Assembly: GCF_901709675.1 (NCBI RefSeq)
Contig: NC_051105.1
Span: 11,516,604-11,580,603 of the forward strand
Direction: 5' to 3'
Source: Syngnathus acus
Taxonomy: Eukaryota > Chordata > Actinopteri > Syngnathiformes > Syngnathidae
Length of the DNA stretch: 64,000 bases
Shown here: positions 14,410 to 26,449 of the stretch, one piece after another
How positions within the stretch are numbered: the stretch's first letter is position 1
How the letters are laid out: every line of letters starts with the position of its first letter
Notes under the pieces: generated by a model
What the model saw: the letters and a program-made list of their open reading frames with translations, nothing else
Databases searched by the model: none
What the model was told of the DNA's origin: nothing
Translations under genes and position numbers: made by a program

Positions 14410-17400
14410 TCATGTCCTGGATTCTCCCGGGTCACCACCATCCAGTGGCACCGTTCCTTCAAGATTTTTCGTCTCCACATCTGTGTCGTCCTCTGTGACA
14501 AATAGGTTCCTCATGGAGTCGGACAGAGCCTCCCTCAGATCATCATCTGACTCCTCAAAGTTCCTGAAACATAGGAAGACATCCGAGTAAACAAAAAGGT
14601 TTGGTTTTTCCGTCACCTTGTGTCAACTTACGTGTCATCATCGTCCGACCTGGGCTCCAGGCGCTCCTGGTCCATCTCGACATCTGAGTCTTTGTCCTGG
14701 TCTTCCATCCCTTCAGGGGCTGAATGAGAGTAAAGACAACTGAACGTTGCTGCTAGCAACCTCGTTCTCGTTTTTGTCAGGCCGATTTCTGACCTGCACC
14801 CTGCGAGTCCACAGTGGAGCATGTGAGATTGGCTTGGGCCATGGCATGCAGTAAGGTCTTGGGGGGACCGGAGATCCACTGCCGACGAGCGACTTCTTCT
14901 TCCTCCTCCTTCTTCTCACCTGTGAACCAACAAGGCTCATTCAAACAAAACAAATCTAAGAAGGTCTTCACATCTGTGCTGCACGAACACCTTGTTCTAC
15001 CAGGATCGGTGGACCCATCAAACACTCCTCAGATGTCACTAAATCCATCTTCTTCACTTTCTATACAAAAAAAATAATTAGACTGACATGGTTGAAGTTC
15101 CAGCGTCGCACCAGAGTCCACGTCTATGTGGACCAGAGCCTCCATCAGCGTCTCCGGTGGTCCCTGGCTCCATCCCCTCCTCGGCTTGGCCCAACCCTCG
15201 ACCTTTATGTCCTCGCCCTCCTGCAAATGAACTGTCTGATTCTGAAGGTCCACCTCCAATTTTCTCTCCTCCTCTGCTGTCTCTTCGTCTTCCTCCTCCG
15301 AGGAATCCTTTGCGTCGTCGAGACGGATCTCAAACATGATTCCCTTCTGGAAGATGCCAGAGACAATTTTGAAACTGGATGCTTACCAGTAAAGTCTTGA
15401 TTGTGAACTAGACCAGCATGGTTTGTGTTATGGTGTCCTTCAAATCACCTGGTTCTTGTGTTCCTTCTTACGTTCCCTCCTTTGTTTTCGGTTCTCTTCC
15501 CTGATCTTCCTCAAAGCCGCTTCCACGTCCTGCGTTGTTTTAAAACGGTCTAATAAACAGCTGCCCGATACAATTCGAGTAAAGGCGGGCATTACCTGCA
15601 CTGGTTGCTCTTGTTTTTCGGTTTGTGTAGTGGAAGGTTGTGCTTCTTTGTCCAGCACAAACGTGTTGTGTTGTTGTGGCGGCTGATCAACAAATGCCTA
15701 CATCAATAAACGCAACACAACTGTCTCACATTTTTAACAACCTGCTCAAATATACACACATATATTCTAACCCATACCGCCTTTGTTATTTGTATCGCAT
15801 TTGCTAACGTGTGTGCGTGTGTGTGTGTGTGCACCTCTGCCTCAGCTCTCAATCTCATCTGTTTCATCTCCTGATGATATTGTTGTCGGATGAGCTGCAG
15901 CTGCCTCAAGTACTCCTGCAAACACACACACAAATGTACATTTAACTCATTTACTGCCAATCCAATTCATATCTTTGATGTCTATAACCGTCAATGGCAC
16001 TGAATGGGTTAATTTCTTGCTAGGCTCAATTCGTCCGATTTCCCGCAGCTGCAGATTATTTACCACCTGTTGGTCCTGTTTCTTGCCAGCAGGTGTGTGC
16101 TGCGGCTCACGCGAGTCCATGTGGCCTTCCGATCCGTCGGCCGGTCTGCAGCTCTCCGCCGTACTGGGTCGCAGACCCTGACGAGGCGCTAACGTCATAA
16201 AACAATCCTCGGATTGATGAAGCGTGTTGCTCACCAACTGTTTCTCTGCCCTCAGCTTGTATTGGTTGGCTTCCTGTCTCCTTTGAAGGTATTCTTCACG
16301 AGCTGCGGCCACACTGAAACGTATGTTACACTTGCATGTTACATGTGTGTAACACGCATATGTGAAATACAGCCGAATGTTGGTCACTCACAGCTGGTAA
16401 GGTTCGACCGGAGGGACCACGTAGTCTTCACATGGCTCACTGGGAGGAAGAGGAGGATGAAGAGCTGGAGGAGGATAAACGTCCCCCCTGTGGAGGGCAT
16501 CCAACCGGGCAAAATATTGCTGGTACTGTCCAATCCTGTACAGGTAAAACTAGTTAGACTCAGCCCAGAGATGATTAGGATTTGAACTGACTTTTGGTGG
16601 TGATCCCGCGTGGTGTCTCCTGCTGCAGGCTGAGGAAGGTGTCCTGCTCTGTGGGGCTGAGTGGACATCACAAAAACAGACAGCTCAATAAATGCCTACA
16701 GGAAAATGTGTTAAGCAAGTCCAAGGTTTGGTTTAAGTTTGTGTAATTACCGGGTAATAAGCAAGGCCGCAGACCCTCCACTCTGGCTTGACGGGAAGTT
16801 TCTTCACAGCCGCTTTGCAATTTGTCTTGTTGTCTACATCACAACAACAAGCATGTGTTATGATTGTCGAACGTGTGTGATGCATGTGTAACATCTGTGT
16901 GTGTGTTACCTGATGTTGCTTTGCAGGTGTTAGTGCTCGATGTGTTGCTATTTGGACGAAACTCCTGTGCACACGAACACACACACACACAAATCATATA
17001 CCAGCACAGTGGTGTCAAAAGTGTGTGAATAGTTAGTGAAGGCTGTGAATAAAAGCGGTCAAAGAAAACACTTCACCTGAGCGTGTTTGTTCAAGAAAGG
17101 ACGCTCCAGCAAAGAGCTGACGGAGGGACGGTCGCGGGGATTCACCTGAACACAACACGAGTGAAAGACTGTCAAGCTTAAATTGGTCACGTGCAGTGAG
17201 AAATAACACGCGCAAAATCCGTGTGAGACCTTGAAGAGTTGCGCCACGAGCATGCGAAGATCGTAGGAGTAACGTGCAGGCACGGGGTTAAAGCGCCCCC
17301 TGCAGATCTTACTGACCAGCTGACTCAGACTGTTGCCCTCAAACTGGACGGGACACAAACACAAACAGTCGTCTAATATGTGATAGTTGTTACTTTTGTA

Positions 17401-18525
17401 TAAAACCTATTACAAATAAGTGTGTCTGTTGAAGCTTACTGGATGTTTCAGAGTGCAGAGTTCATAGAGGACGCAGCCCAGAGACCAGATGTCCCTGCAA
17501 ATCCGGTCCACAAACGCACCACATCACTTTCTTATGTTATTGTGCGAGTTGCGTGTACATACGTTTTATTGTTGTAGGGTCGACTCTCGCAGATTTCCGG
17601 AGAGAGGTAGTGAGGGGTCCCCACACAGGTTCTGGCTAGCTCCAAAGTGCTACGTGCACACACACACACACACACACATGCAGACGGGTTATTTGATGTT
17701 CTGTCTCGTTCGACATGTATGCGGCACTGACGTACTGAGTCAACATCCTTGCGATGCCAAAGTCACCTAGCTTGACTTTAACACCTCGCTCACTCAGGAA
17801 AATGTTCTACAACACAAATATAAAACCGTCACATACAACTTGGGTAACAAGACATTGTGTCCTGTTGTTATGTCGATGTCACAGTACCTGACTTTTAATA
17901 TCTCTATGCAGGATCTTTTTGTCATGGATGTGCTTGAGGCCCAGGCAGATCTGAACAAACCAGGCCAGGATCTGATGGACAATAAAAAACACAGGTAAGG
18001 AATTACAAATACATATAAAAAAATTAACTAAAGTAAAACAATTCCTATTCGTGTACCTAATCAAGTGTCCTGTATATTACCTGCTGCTCAGTGAAGAAGA
18101 CTCCTCTCTGCATGTTGATCTTCATCATCAGATCGCCTCCGTCGCAGTACTCCATAACGATACACAGGCTGCCCCTGTCTACGCACGAACACACGCTTAT
18201 GGTAACACACTTGCACACAGACACATGCACACACGTGCACACCTTGGAAGGAGTGGATGAATGTCACAATGTTGGGATGTTCCATTTTGGACAAAAGGGC
18301 TACCTCCTTCCTCGCGGCTTCCTTCTCCTTGCTTGACATCTGAACACACGTAAATAATAATAATAATAATAATAGTAATAATAATAATAATTTGACAATA
18401 ACCTTTGCGAGGTTAATCATTTTGACCACACACGGTGGGTCATTCCCGTCAGCCTTGGTTCGCACGAGAAAGGCCTTTCCGAAACCACCCTCTCCGATCG
18501 GACGCACCACCTCGTAGTCGTCCAT
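14410..18525 (-). CDS. nek5: NIMA-related serine/threonine kinase 5
   Basis: NEK kinases act in mitosis and cilium or centrosome biology. Twenty-two exons on the minus strand, from 18403-18525 to 14410-14563, join in frame to 749 residues (human NEK5 about 708). The N-terminal kinase domain is complete: glycine loop [11 protein letters not shown], catalytic HRDIKSQN, DFG in LGDFGIAR, activation segment [18 protein letters not shown], and [19 protein letters not shown]. After it come [20 protein letters not shown] and [17 protein letters not shown], both close to human NEK5 and predicted to be helical coiled coil. The C-terminus is acidic and resembles NEK1, with two RRxWxxGPPxTL motifs and [20 protein letters not shown]. 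The gene is head to head with dhrs12, with 739 bp between start codons, and a perfect X-box lies in that spacer. NEK1 is the main alternative, but the middle region argues for NEK5. Confidence 0.93.
18358..18391. repeat. TAA microsatellite in nek5 intron
   Basis: About eleven TAA units with one TAG interruption occur between nek5 exons 1 and 2. Confidence 0.85.
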
Positions 18526-18870
18526 CACAACTAAAGAGCAGAACAATGAAAATTTTATTACTACAGTCAAGTCTCAGAAACTTCATGTGCAAGTAATAGA
18601 CACTTTTGTAATTATTTGGAGGAGTACTTTTTATTTTTACTTCACTCCTACATTACTCTTGGCAACAAATGTGGGCTATTCTACCCACCTCGGTGTAGTC
18701 ATATTCCATAAAATATCTTTTCAGCAAGTTGTGAGTTAGAAGTTAAACTGGATTTAATGTAAAGTATGTCATAAACTTCTAACGGGGAAATATTTGTTGA
18801 ATAAAACAATCAAATGTATCGACACATTCAAAACAGAACGACGACGGTGCCAACGGGACGGAAAGAGTGC

Positions 18871-18884
18871 GTTGCCATGGTGAC
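18871..18884 (-). promoter_or_regulatory. RFX X-box upstream of nek5
   Basis: On the nek5 strand the sequence reads GTCACC-AT-GGCAAC. It matches the X-box consensus GTNRCC-N(0-3)-RGYAAC at every position. It lies about 346 bp upstream of the nek5 start codon. RFX factors use such sites to drive ciliary genes. Confidence 0.75.
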
Positions 18885-19134
18885 TGGTACACGGACGAGA
18901 CAAGTTTTGAATATAGCAAGTTAGCAAATTAAGAAGAGGTTTTAGCGCTACCTTATTTCTTCAAATAAGAATTACCTTTTTTATACGAAAAAACGAGTCG
19001 TTTAATTGCCAGGTGAAACTTCGATCATCGCGACAAGTGCAAAAATGTGTGAAAGATATGTGATTGTAACTGGAAATGGCGTATTTCTTTTGTCAACAGG
19101 GGGGCGCTGTGAGCGTCCGTGATTATTGCTGCGA

Positions 19135-19143
19135 ACTTCCGGT
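19135..19143 (-). promoter_or_regulatory. ETS-family site near dhrs12 start
   Basis: ACTTCCGGT on the plus strand is ACCGGAAGT on the other, the ideal ETS core, 122 bp before the dhrs12 start codon. Such sites are common in housekeeping promoters (GABPA and relatives). Confidence 0.55.
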
Positions 19144-19264
19144 TCCCCCTCCCACTTCTCTTCTACCACAGCATACGTAACTCGAATCAGGTGTTATGAC
19201 ACAAAAACGTTTAATATTTTCCCTCTGAGAAAGCGAGTTAAAGTTTTCTACTTTGTACAAAATC

Positions 19265-22148
19265 ATGTCGATGTACAGGAACGCCGTGTGGTTTATGAAA
19301 GGACTACAAGAATACACCAAGTAAGTTGAAATAAACAGCTCGTAAACAGATATGGTTAGAAGTGAACCTTATCATTTGCGTTTCCCTTTGTGTAAAATAT
19401 GAATTGGTTACATTTGGTCTCATTGGAGGTTACTTTAATTATACCAATTGATAGAATCCACCTTTTATTCTATCCCTTAATTTTTAGGTCGTTGTATTGT
19501 AGAAAGATGTTAGATAAAATACTACTCCCAAAAAAAGGCATGTAATTCCAAAATTTAAGCCAAAGAAAATTTAGTTAAATTTTTGTGGTAATAAAAAGAT
19601 AACCATGTTTGTTTAACACGTTTTCTTAGTCTGAAGAAAAGAAAAAAAATAAGCTAAATACATTGAAAGAATTTGTCTAAATTTAGATTTTTTAATTTTC
19701 ATTAGAAGAACATGTTGGTTTTCAGAATGTAAGGAAACAAGCTTTTTGAAAAGTTGTAGTTTTTTACTTTTTTTTTAAGTGACTTAAATACATATATTCA
19801 TGTGAACTTTAACCAGGAGTGGCTACGAGGCAGCTGCCAAGACTTTTGTGGCATCCGACCTGGATGTGAACTTGAATGGTCGCGCCTTCCTGATCACGGG
19901 GGCCAACAGTGGTCTGGGCAAAACCACCGCACATGAGATCGCGAGCAGAGGTGAGTGATGGCAACCTCCGTACCTTGAGTTTTTGTTGCTTCTGTGTGCC
20001 TATGCGTGAAAATGTTGGTGTGTTTGCAGGGGGAACTGTGCACATGGTGTGTCGTAACAAAGAGCGAGCAGAAGCCGCCAAGCAGGAAATTGTGGAGCTG
20101 AGTAAGAACCAGGTAAGGCATCCTGACTTGGTAGTTCCCCCTGGAAGTCAGCCCTCAGAGTTTAATGATTGGAATTTCTGCTGCTTGTTGCAGAATGTTC
20201 ACATCCACATTGTGGACATGTCCAGTGCCAAACAAGTGTGGGAGTTTGCACAGAGTTTCTCACAGAGTAATGACCTACACGTGTTGGTAAGAGTGTTTGT
20301 GTACGTACGTGTTTATATTTGATACTGTTACTGATTGTGTGATGTCTGACACCAGATCAACAACGCAGGCTGCATGGTCAACCAACGGGAGCTGACTGAG
20401 GAAGGTCTAGAGAAGAACTTTGCTACAAATACCCTTGGTCAGCAAAACCACAAAATGAAAATTCAAAAGGAATTTATCAAGCAGCATAGAAATCTCTATG
20501 TAGCTTCTGTCTAATATGTAATGTTCAATATTTTGTCAATGATAAGCATTCGAAGCAACAAAAATAATGTGATGTTTGAATGTAAAAAAACGACACAGAC
20601 GTAATTCTATCTAAAACATTGATCTATTTTTGTAGACATTTAAACTGTCTGTGTGAGTCATAGCATCACTCAGTATTTGGAAATAGTAAACAGTCTACTT
20701 GAAAACCCAAACATTTAAATACTTCACTTATCTTATGTTGCTTTCAGGCACGTACATTCTCACTACTGCACTTCTACCTGCTCTGAAGAAGGCTACGGAT
20801 CCCAGAGTGGTGAGTGGACTATCATATTGTTCATCCACCACATCCAAAAACACAAAATTATTTATAATTTAGTAATAAGTAAAAAAAAAAAAAAAAGGCC
20901 TCTAACTGCACTTTGTAAAAAAAAAAAAAAACACAGCAAAAAATGATTTTAAATAATGTAAAAGAAAAAAGCATCGTAACAACTCAATGGGCATTGCGTT
21001 GTGTGTGCGCTCTTAGGCCACCAGGGGGCGTTAAAACACCAAATTCCTACAAGATTTGCTAATGAAAGACAAGACCTAGCAACTAAGCTGCAATGACTCT
21101 TTTTTTTTTTTTTTTCAGAGTATAATAAATATATGCCTGTGAGTATTGTTGTGTGTTCTGTTTGCATGTGTTGCTACCGCTTGCGTTCAAACTAAAGTTG
21201 TTTAAAGGTTTAAAAACTAAAGCAACAATATTTTCACTCGCCTATCAGTGGCGTTTCCCATCAAGTGTTAGTATTTATAAAAGCATACATAGAATATTTC
21301 AAAAGGTTACAAAGGTTCACTTTTCCTTGCAGGTGACGGTGTCATCGGGCGGCATGCTGACGCAAAAGCTAAATGTGGACGACCTGCAGTTTGAGAAGGG
21401 TGCCTTCGATGGAACCATAGCCTACGCTCAGAACAAAGTCAGCAACACACAAAAAAACAGCAACAGAGAAGGAGTGAGGAATGCAGGCTGAGCCATTGTG
21501 TCGTCATTTGTTTGTCCAGAGGCAGCAGGTGATACTGACAGAGAGGTGGGCCGCGCAGCACAAAGACATCCACTTCTCCTCCATGCACCCGGGATGGGCC
21601 GACACACCGGGTAGATACCGGGTCAACATCTCGACACAAATGCGATTGAAATATGTGGGGAGATCATAAGACAGGTTTGATTCTAAAAATAAATGTTGCA
21701 TCAAGTGTAAAAACGGTGCCCAATAATCGTCCTGGCTCAGTAGCGCCCCCTGGAGTTGTTTGGCAATTCTGCCAGAAATTAATATAGACGTGTATTATAT
21801 TGCTCTGTCTGTTCTTTGCTGTAGCCGTGCAGTCATCCATGCCATCCTTCCACGCCAAGATGCAGAACAAACTCCGCACGGAGGCCATGGGGGCTGACAC
21901 GGTGGTGTGGCTGGCCGTGTCCGAGGCTGCCGCCAAGCAGCCCAGCGGACTCTTCTTTCAAGGTCTGAAACTTTTTTTTTTTCATCAATGTGTATTCTTG
22001 GAGGAAATCAGCTTGAATCTTGTCATTTCCTCCAGATCGGCATGCTGTGGCCACACACCTCCCGCTGGCCTGGTCCAAGTCCACCACGCAGGACCAAGAC
22101 AAGCTCCTGGCGGCACTCCACGACTTGGCGCTAAGGTTCAAACCTTGA
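19265..22148 (+). CDS. dhrs12: Dehydrogenase/reductase (SDR family) member 12
   Basis: This is a short-chain dehydrogenase/reductase that should bind NAD(P)H; its natural substrate is not established. Ten exons (19265-19320, 19817-19950, 20030-20112, 20194-20286, 20356-20437, 20748-20809, 21333-21437, 21520-21610, 21825-21962, 22036-22148) join in frame to 318 residues, the usual DHRS12 length. The Rossmann cofactor motif TGANSGLG, the NNAG motif in LINNAGCMVN, the catalytic Ser region VSSGGML and the catalytic YAQNK (YxxxK) are all present. HPGWADTP is typical of the family. The N-terminal MSMYRNAVWFMKGLQEYTK is DHRS12-like and may associate with membrane. In human, DHRS12 and WDFY2 are neighbours on 13q14, as here. 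An AATAAA at 22462-22467 is a likely poly(A) signal. Confidence 0.95.
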
Positions 22149-23394
22149 TGTTTTTTTTAAATCATTTTTAAACACTCCACAATTATGTTTACATTATCTC
22201 ATGCTAATTATAAGATATCAAAAATGAGATTATCATATTTTTAAATTGTGTATTTGCAGCGATGCTGTTATGGTTTAATCCGTTGTTGATTTACTGTGAA
22301 TGTACTTTTATATTTAACATCGACCAAAGTAGAATGAAACTTGACAGGCTAACAATTTATGGGCAGTGTCAGGTGCAATTTTTGAGCCACATAGAACATC
22401 TAAAAGGACCAAATTGCACCCATTTGGGAGGACATTACACTTAAGAGGTTAAAAAAATTATAATAAAGAAACGCACTTCAAAAATGAACAAGAATTTTTC
22501 GCATCAGAAACTTTTTGTGCTTCTTTAATGCATTGCTCACACATAATCACAACTCATTAAACACAGAATGTTCACATGGCCCATCATACTTTTTTTTTTA
22601 ATACAGTTTGAGTCACCAACCGAAAAAGTCCAGCACTATAATGATCATGTTAATCAAGTATTACACTCGCATAGTAAGACTCAGCAGATGGAATGATTGC
22701 ACCTCATTTCCACCAATCAGTACATATCGTCCCTTTTTTTTGTGCACAACCGCTTCAACCAAATAGTTTTAGTATAAGCGAGATTGAAGCTGACCTGTTA
22801 GTTATAATCCAGACTTCTATTTGTGTGATTCTCTTTTTCCTGCCAGGAAAAACTAGAAACACAGCTAGATAAACCTTTTGAGAAGTCCAGGAACCTTTTT
22901 TGACGGGCTTTACAGCTACAGAGAAGACGTCATAGAAAGTTCCTGGAGCTTCAGGCTTTATTTTGGTGCCCCTTCACATTTGAAGGAAATAAATTTAGGT
23001 GCTTAGTGGACTGCACGTTATAGATTCCCCGAAGGCTATTGAAGAATACTCTTGATTAAAAAAAAAAAAAAAAAATCCATCGCTTTATTTTCCATCTTTA
23101 GATGGTACTCCAGTGCATTGACATAGTTTTTCCACAACCACACAGCAACATTGACATCAGATCACAGCTGATGATAATTCATGATTGTGTGTTTGATGCT
23201 GTTCTTGCATTGACACACATTTGAAGAATAAATAATCAAACTGTACACACCACTCGTGTGGAGCTTACAGGTTCCCACCCGTGAACGGCCACTATCCAAA
23301 ATGGCCTCCGCTTCCCTTCCTGTTCTGCTCGGGACCGACGGCTGCCGTCCCGCGGTTGGCGTGCGGAGCTTTTCCTGGCCATAGGGGGGGGACG
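22149..23394. other. Tail-to-tail spacer between dhrs12 and wdfy2
   Basis: This is AT-rich sequence with no coding exon. It should hold both 3' UTRs: AATAAA at 22462-22467 for dhrs12 and TTTATT (AATAAA on the minus strand) at 23084-23089 for wdfy2. A weak inverted repeat (GTGCAATTT at about 22373 and AAATTGCAC at about 22411) may be a transposon remnant, which I could not classify. Confidence 0.5.
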
Positions 23395-26300
23395 TCATGA
23401 TACCACGGGCGTCATGTCCCAAAGCTAAGTGACACATGCACAGGATAATGTTGGTCACGCTTCACCGCTTTCGTAATGAACTGCGATGTGAGCTCCCGGC
23501 CTACCTTGACCACCTTGTCGGTTCCGGACGTGAGCAGACAACCCGTGGTGGGATCGTAGTGCAAGTACACGATGGCATGCTTGCTGTCGTGGAAAGTAGC
23601 CGTGGGGGCGCGACTGGCGGGGGACGACGCAAAATTGAGGGCGAGTAAAAAGGGAGTGTAACACAAGATGGCGGCAGGTAGCGTCATGCTTACTCCTCGT
23701 CCGTGATGGAGGCGTGGCAGCCGTCGCACACGCGCACCTCGAACTCGAACCCCATGAGCGGGATAGTGGAGCGCTTTGACGAGCACTTGCCGCACAAAGC
23801 CTGACCGCACTTCCTGCAGTGATGCTGAACAATTGGTAGACAATATGAAAGGGGGTCGAAAAAATTCCACCGCTTTTTAGTTTTGGTACCTGACGTAGGC
23901 CAATCTTCTTGGTGTCCCACATCTGCTTGAAGTTCCAGAAGAAAGGCTGCTCACACTTTTGACACGAGTCACTGTCAAGCCACTCTGGAGTCTACACACA
24001 AATGAACAAATGTAAATCACACGTACAAATGAGCGAATATGCGACTTTTACCTCTTGTCGTGTCACGTCCATGTTCCAGATGACGATGGCGCCGTCGGCG
24101 CTACACGAGATGAGCTGGCGAGTGTGCGAGGCGTAACACAAGCCCTGCACCTTGTCGCTGTCACAGACAAGCACACACTCCGTGTTGGACAAACACGACG
24201 TGTAGACGACATGCTTTGTACTCCTACTTGTGGCCTTGCAGTTCGATGGCGGTGCCTTTGCGACCTCCGATGTCCCACATGATGATGGAATGGTCGGAGC
24301 TGCCCGAGAACAGAACCCTCTGGGCTGGGTCCCAGCACAGTGCGGTCACGTTACCTGAAAAGAGGTGAGTACTTATTTCACACGCATGAAAATACTGACC
24401 CCAAGTGGACCATGGGTGACACTACAGAACAAGGCCACTATTCAAATGTGCTTACTTGGCACTTATCTTCCAGCCAAAAGGTCACGGTCCACGCTCATTA
24501 TGCACACTCTGTACTGAAGAATAATGCTCGCATTCATGACTCACAAACTAGGGTTGTAGTAGCTTGGGAAATTTGATTATTGTTGTTTTTTTAAAATTAG
24601 TTTTAATTTGGTTTCAGAGTAGATTTACTTTTAGCGTTTGAGTTTTTGTTATTACTAGTAAGATTAAAAGAAAATTGTGAATTTAAAAACTCACTTCAAA
24701 TATTTTTAACAAAGGTTTTTTACCAGTGTGTCCCTTGAAGGTGGTCACCAGGCTGCAGCTGTCCTGCTCCAGCTTCAGAATGGTCACCTGACCTGACTGA
24801 TCGCCGACAAAGGCGTGTCGGGTCTCAACGTCGAACCTTAGAGAATTGAGTTAAGGGCAAAAAAAAAAAATCCATGACAACAAACAATTTGTCAGACAGT
24901 TTGTCAGATAGTCAGTGACTTGATTAGATAGTCAGATCAGTCATTGTGTCATTTAGTCAGCAGACAATTGCTGCTCATTTAGTCAGGTTTTCATCAATGA
25001 GTCCGTCACAGAAGCCACAGGCAGGATACTGTAGTCCAGACACCCAGGCCGAGGTGTGGTACGATCCCAGCTGCTGTCCGCTCTCCGAGCAGTGCCAGGT
25101 GAAGGTCTTGTCCTGGCCTGTGCTCAGCACCCACTCCATCTCCAGAACGAACAACACCACCGTCACTCTGCCCTGGTGGGCTACAAAGAGCATCCGTGCC
25201 AACGATATACAAACACAACACGCGCACAACCAAACGTTGGAACTTACTCACCCTGGTAGGTGTGTGTGGGAGTCATCTTATTGTAATCCTCAGACAGGAT
25301 GAACTCCTGGAAATACCACAGAGGTGGTGTTAACATAGAGCAACATTTTAAGACGGCGATCCAGGCAGTTACTTACGCAAACGCTTCCGGTGTCCATGCC
25401 CACCAGCAGACGCCTGGTCTCCGGGTTAAAGGTCATGCAGGAACATGAAGCTGGATGTGGCAGGGTCAATTTGGGAAATTCATGTACAACCACTAGCAGC
25501 TCAGACAAAACATTGCTTCTTTGTAAAATATTTTGTGAGTCATTAACTGTGTTTGCGTTTTGGATTCCTTTACAAAGTGAGTAAAAGGTTAACTAAAAGA
25601 AAATCACACCCAGAGGGGGCTAAAACGAAAGCGATTGAGCTCAGAGTCAAAACAAGCACAGGGATCGAAAAGGAAAGTGACTGAGCTCAGACTTTGTAAG
25701 TGACAAAACAGCTTTGCACTTTGTCCACAATAATGTCAGTAATTTTCTATATATTAAGGCAAAGCAGAAGCACACTCACATGGCATCGCGTGGTAGACGC
25801 TGGGCCAGTATTGACCGCTGTCCCGCTTCATCCAAACCCGAATTGTCCTGTTTGGGTGCAAAAGAAAATTGTTTTGAATAAATCTACAACAAGCCTATAA
25901 GAATATGAAGGCCTATGGTGGCCAACAAGTTCCATACTCGTTATAAGCTAAATGACTACACTACCACCACCACCAGTTCTACTGCTTGGACCATTAGTAC
26001 TACTACCACTTGCTCTACCAATATTAAAAACTGAACTACAGAACTCCTCGTTAAGGGTACACGACCACATAATACGTTATTGATCCTCTTCCGTACAATA
26101 CATACGTATGTGTACTCTAGTAAACACTACAATTTAGCATGTTGCTAACTAGCATGCTGGTCAGAATACGACCTGACATGAATATTTCTCATAATGTATG
26201 AATGGGCGAACGAGTATTCAGGCGGGGTTGTGAGTCCGTAGAGAGGGGGGAAAGGTGCGAGGAGGAGGGGCGCTTCAAAGCCGGAGACTGCGCGTCTTCC

Positions 26301-26449
26301 AGGCAGGCTCACCTGTCTTCCGACACGCTGATGACGCCGTCCTCCTTGGGGATGATCACCGCCGCGCTCACCACGTCCTGGAAGGCGTCGATCTTGCTCA
26401 GCAAACAGGGCTTCCGAACCTGCGGTCGCGGCTCGGTTTCGGCCGCCAT
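23395..26449 (-). CDS. wdfy2: WD repeat and FYVE domain-containing protein 2
   Basis: WDFY2 is an early-endosome protein that binds phosphatidylinositol 3-phosphate through its FYVE finger and scaffolds Akt signalling. Twelve exons on the minus strand, from 26313-26449 to 23395-23424, join in frame to 400 residues, exactly the human length. The start is [21 protein letters not shown] repeats run through most of the protein (for example [53 protein letters not shown]). The FYVE domain sits between the last two repeats: the zinc pairs CQKC, CRKC, CGKC and CDGC and the lipid-binding RQHHCRKCG are intact. The last exon encodes LWDMTPVVS, as in human. [11 protein letters not shown] and the chromosome context (13q14 set) favour WDFY2 over WDFY1. 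It is head to head with ints6. Confidence 0.96.

Larger units (their letters stand above)
18526..19264. promoter_or_regulatory. Shared head-to-head promoter region of nek5 and dhrs12
   Basis: The two start codons are 739 bp apart and point away from each other. The spacer holds a perfect X-box (18871-18884) and a perfect ETS-family site (19135-19143). No TATA box is obvious on either side. This fits a bidirectional, housekeeping-type promoter, which is inference. Confidence 0.6.

Noticed and set aside
22880-22950. Hairpin (CCAGGAAC ... GTTCCTGG) as a microRNA
   Set aside because: The arms are short and the loop is long; there is no extended pairing such as a pre-miRNA needs.
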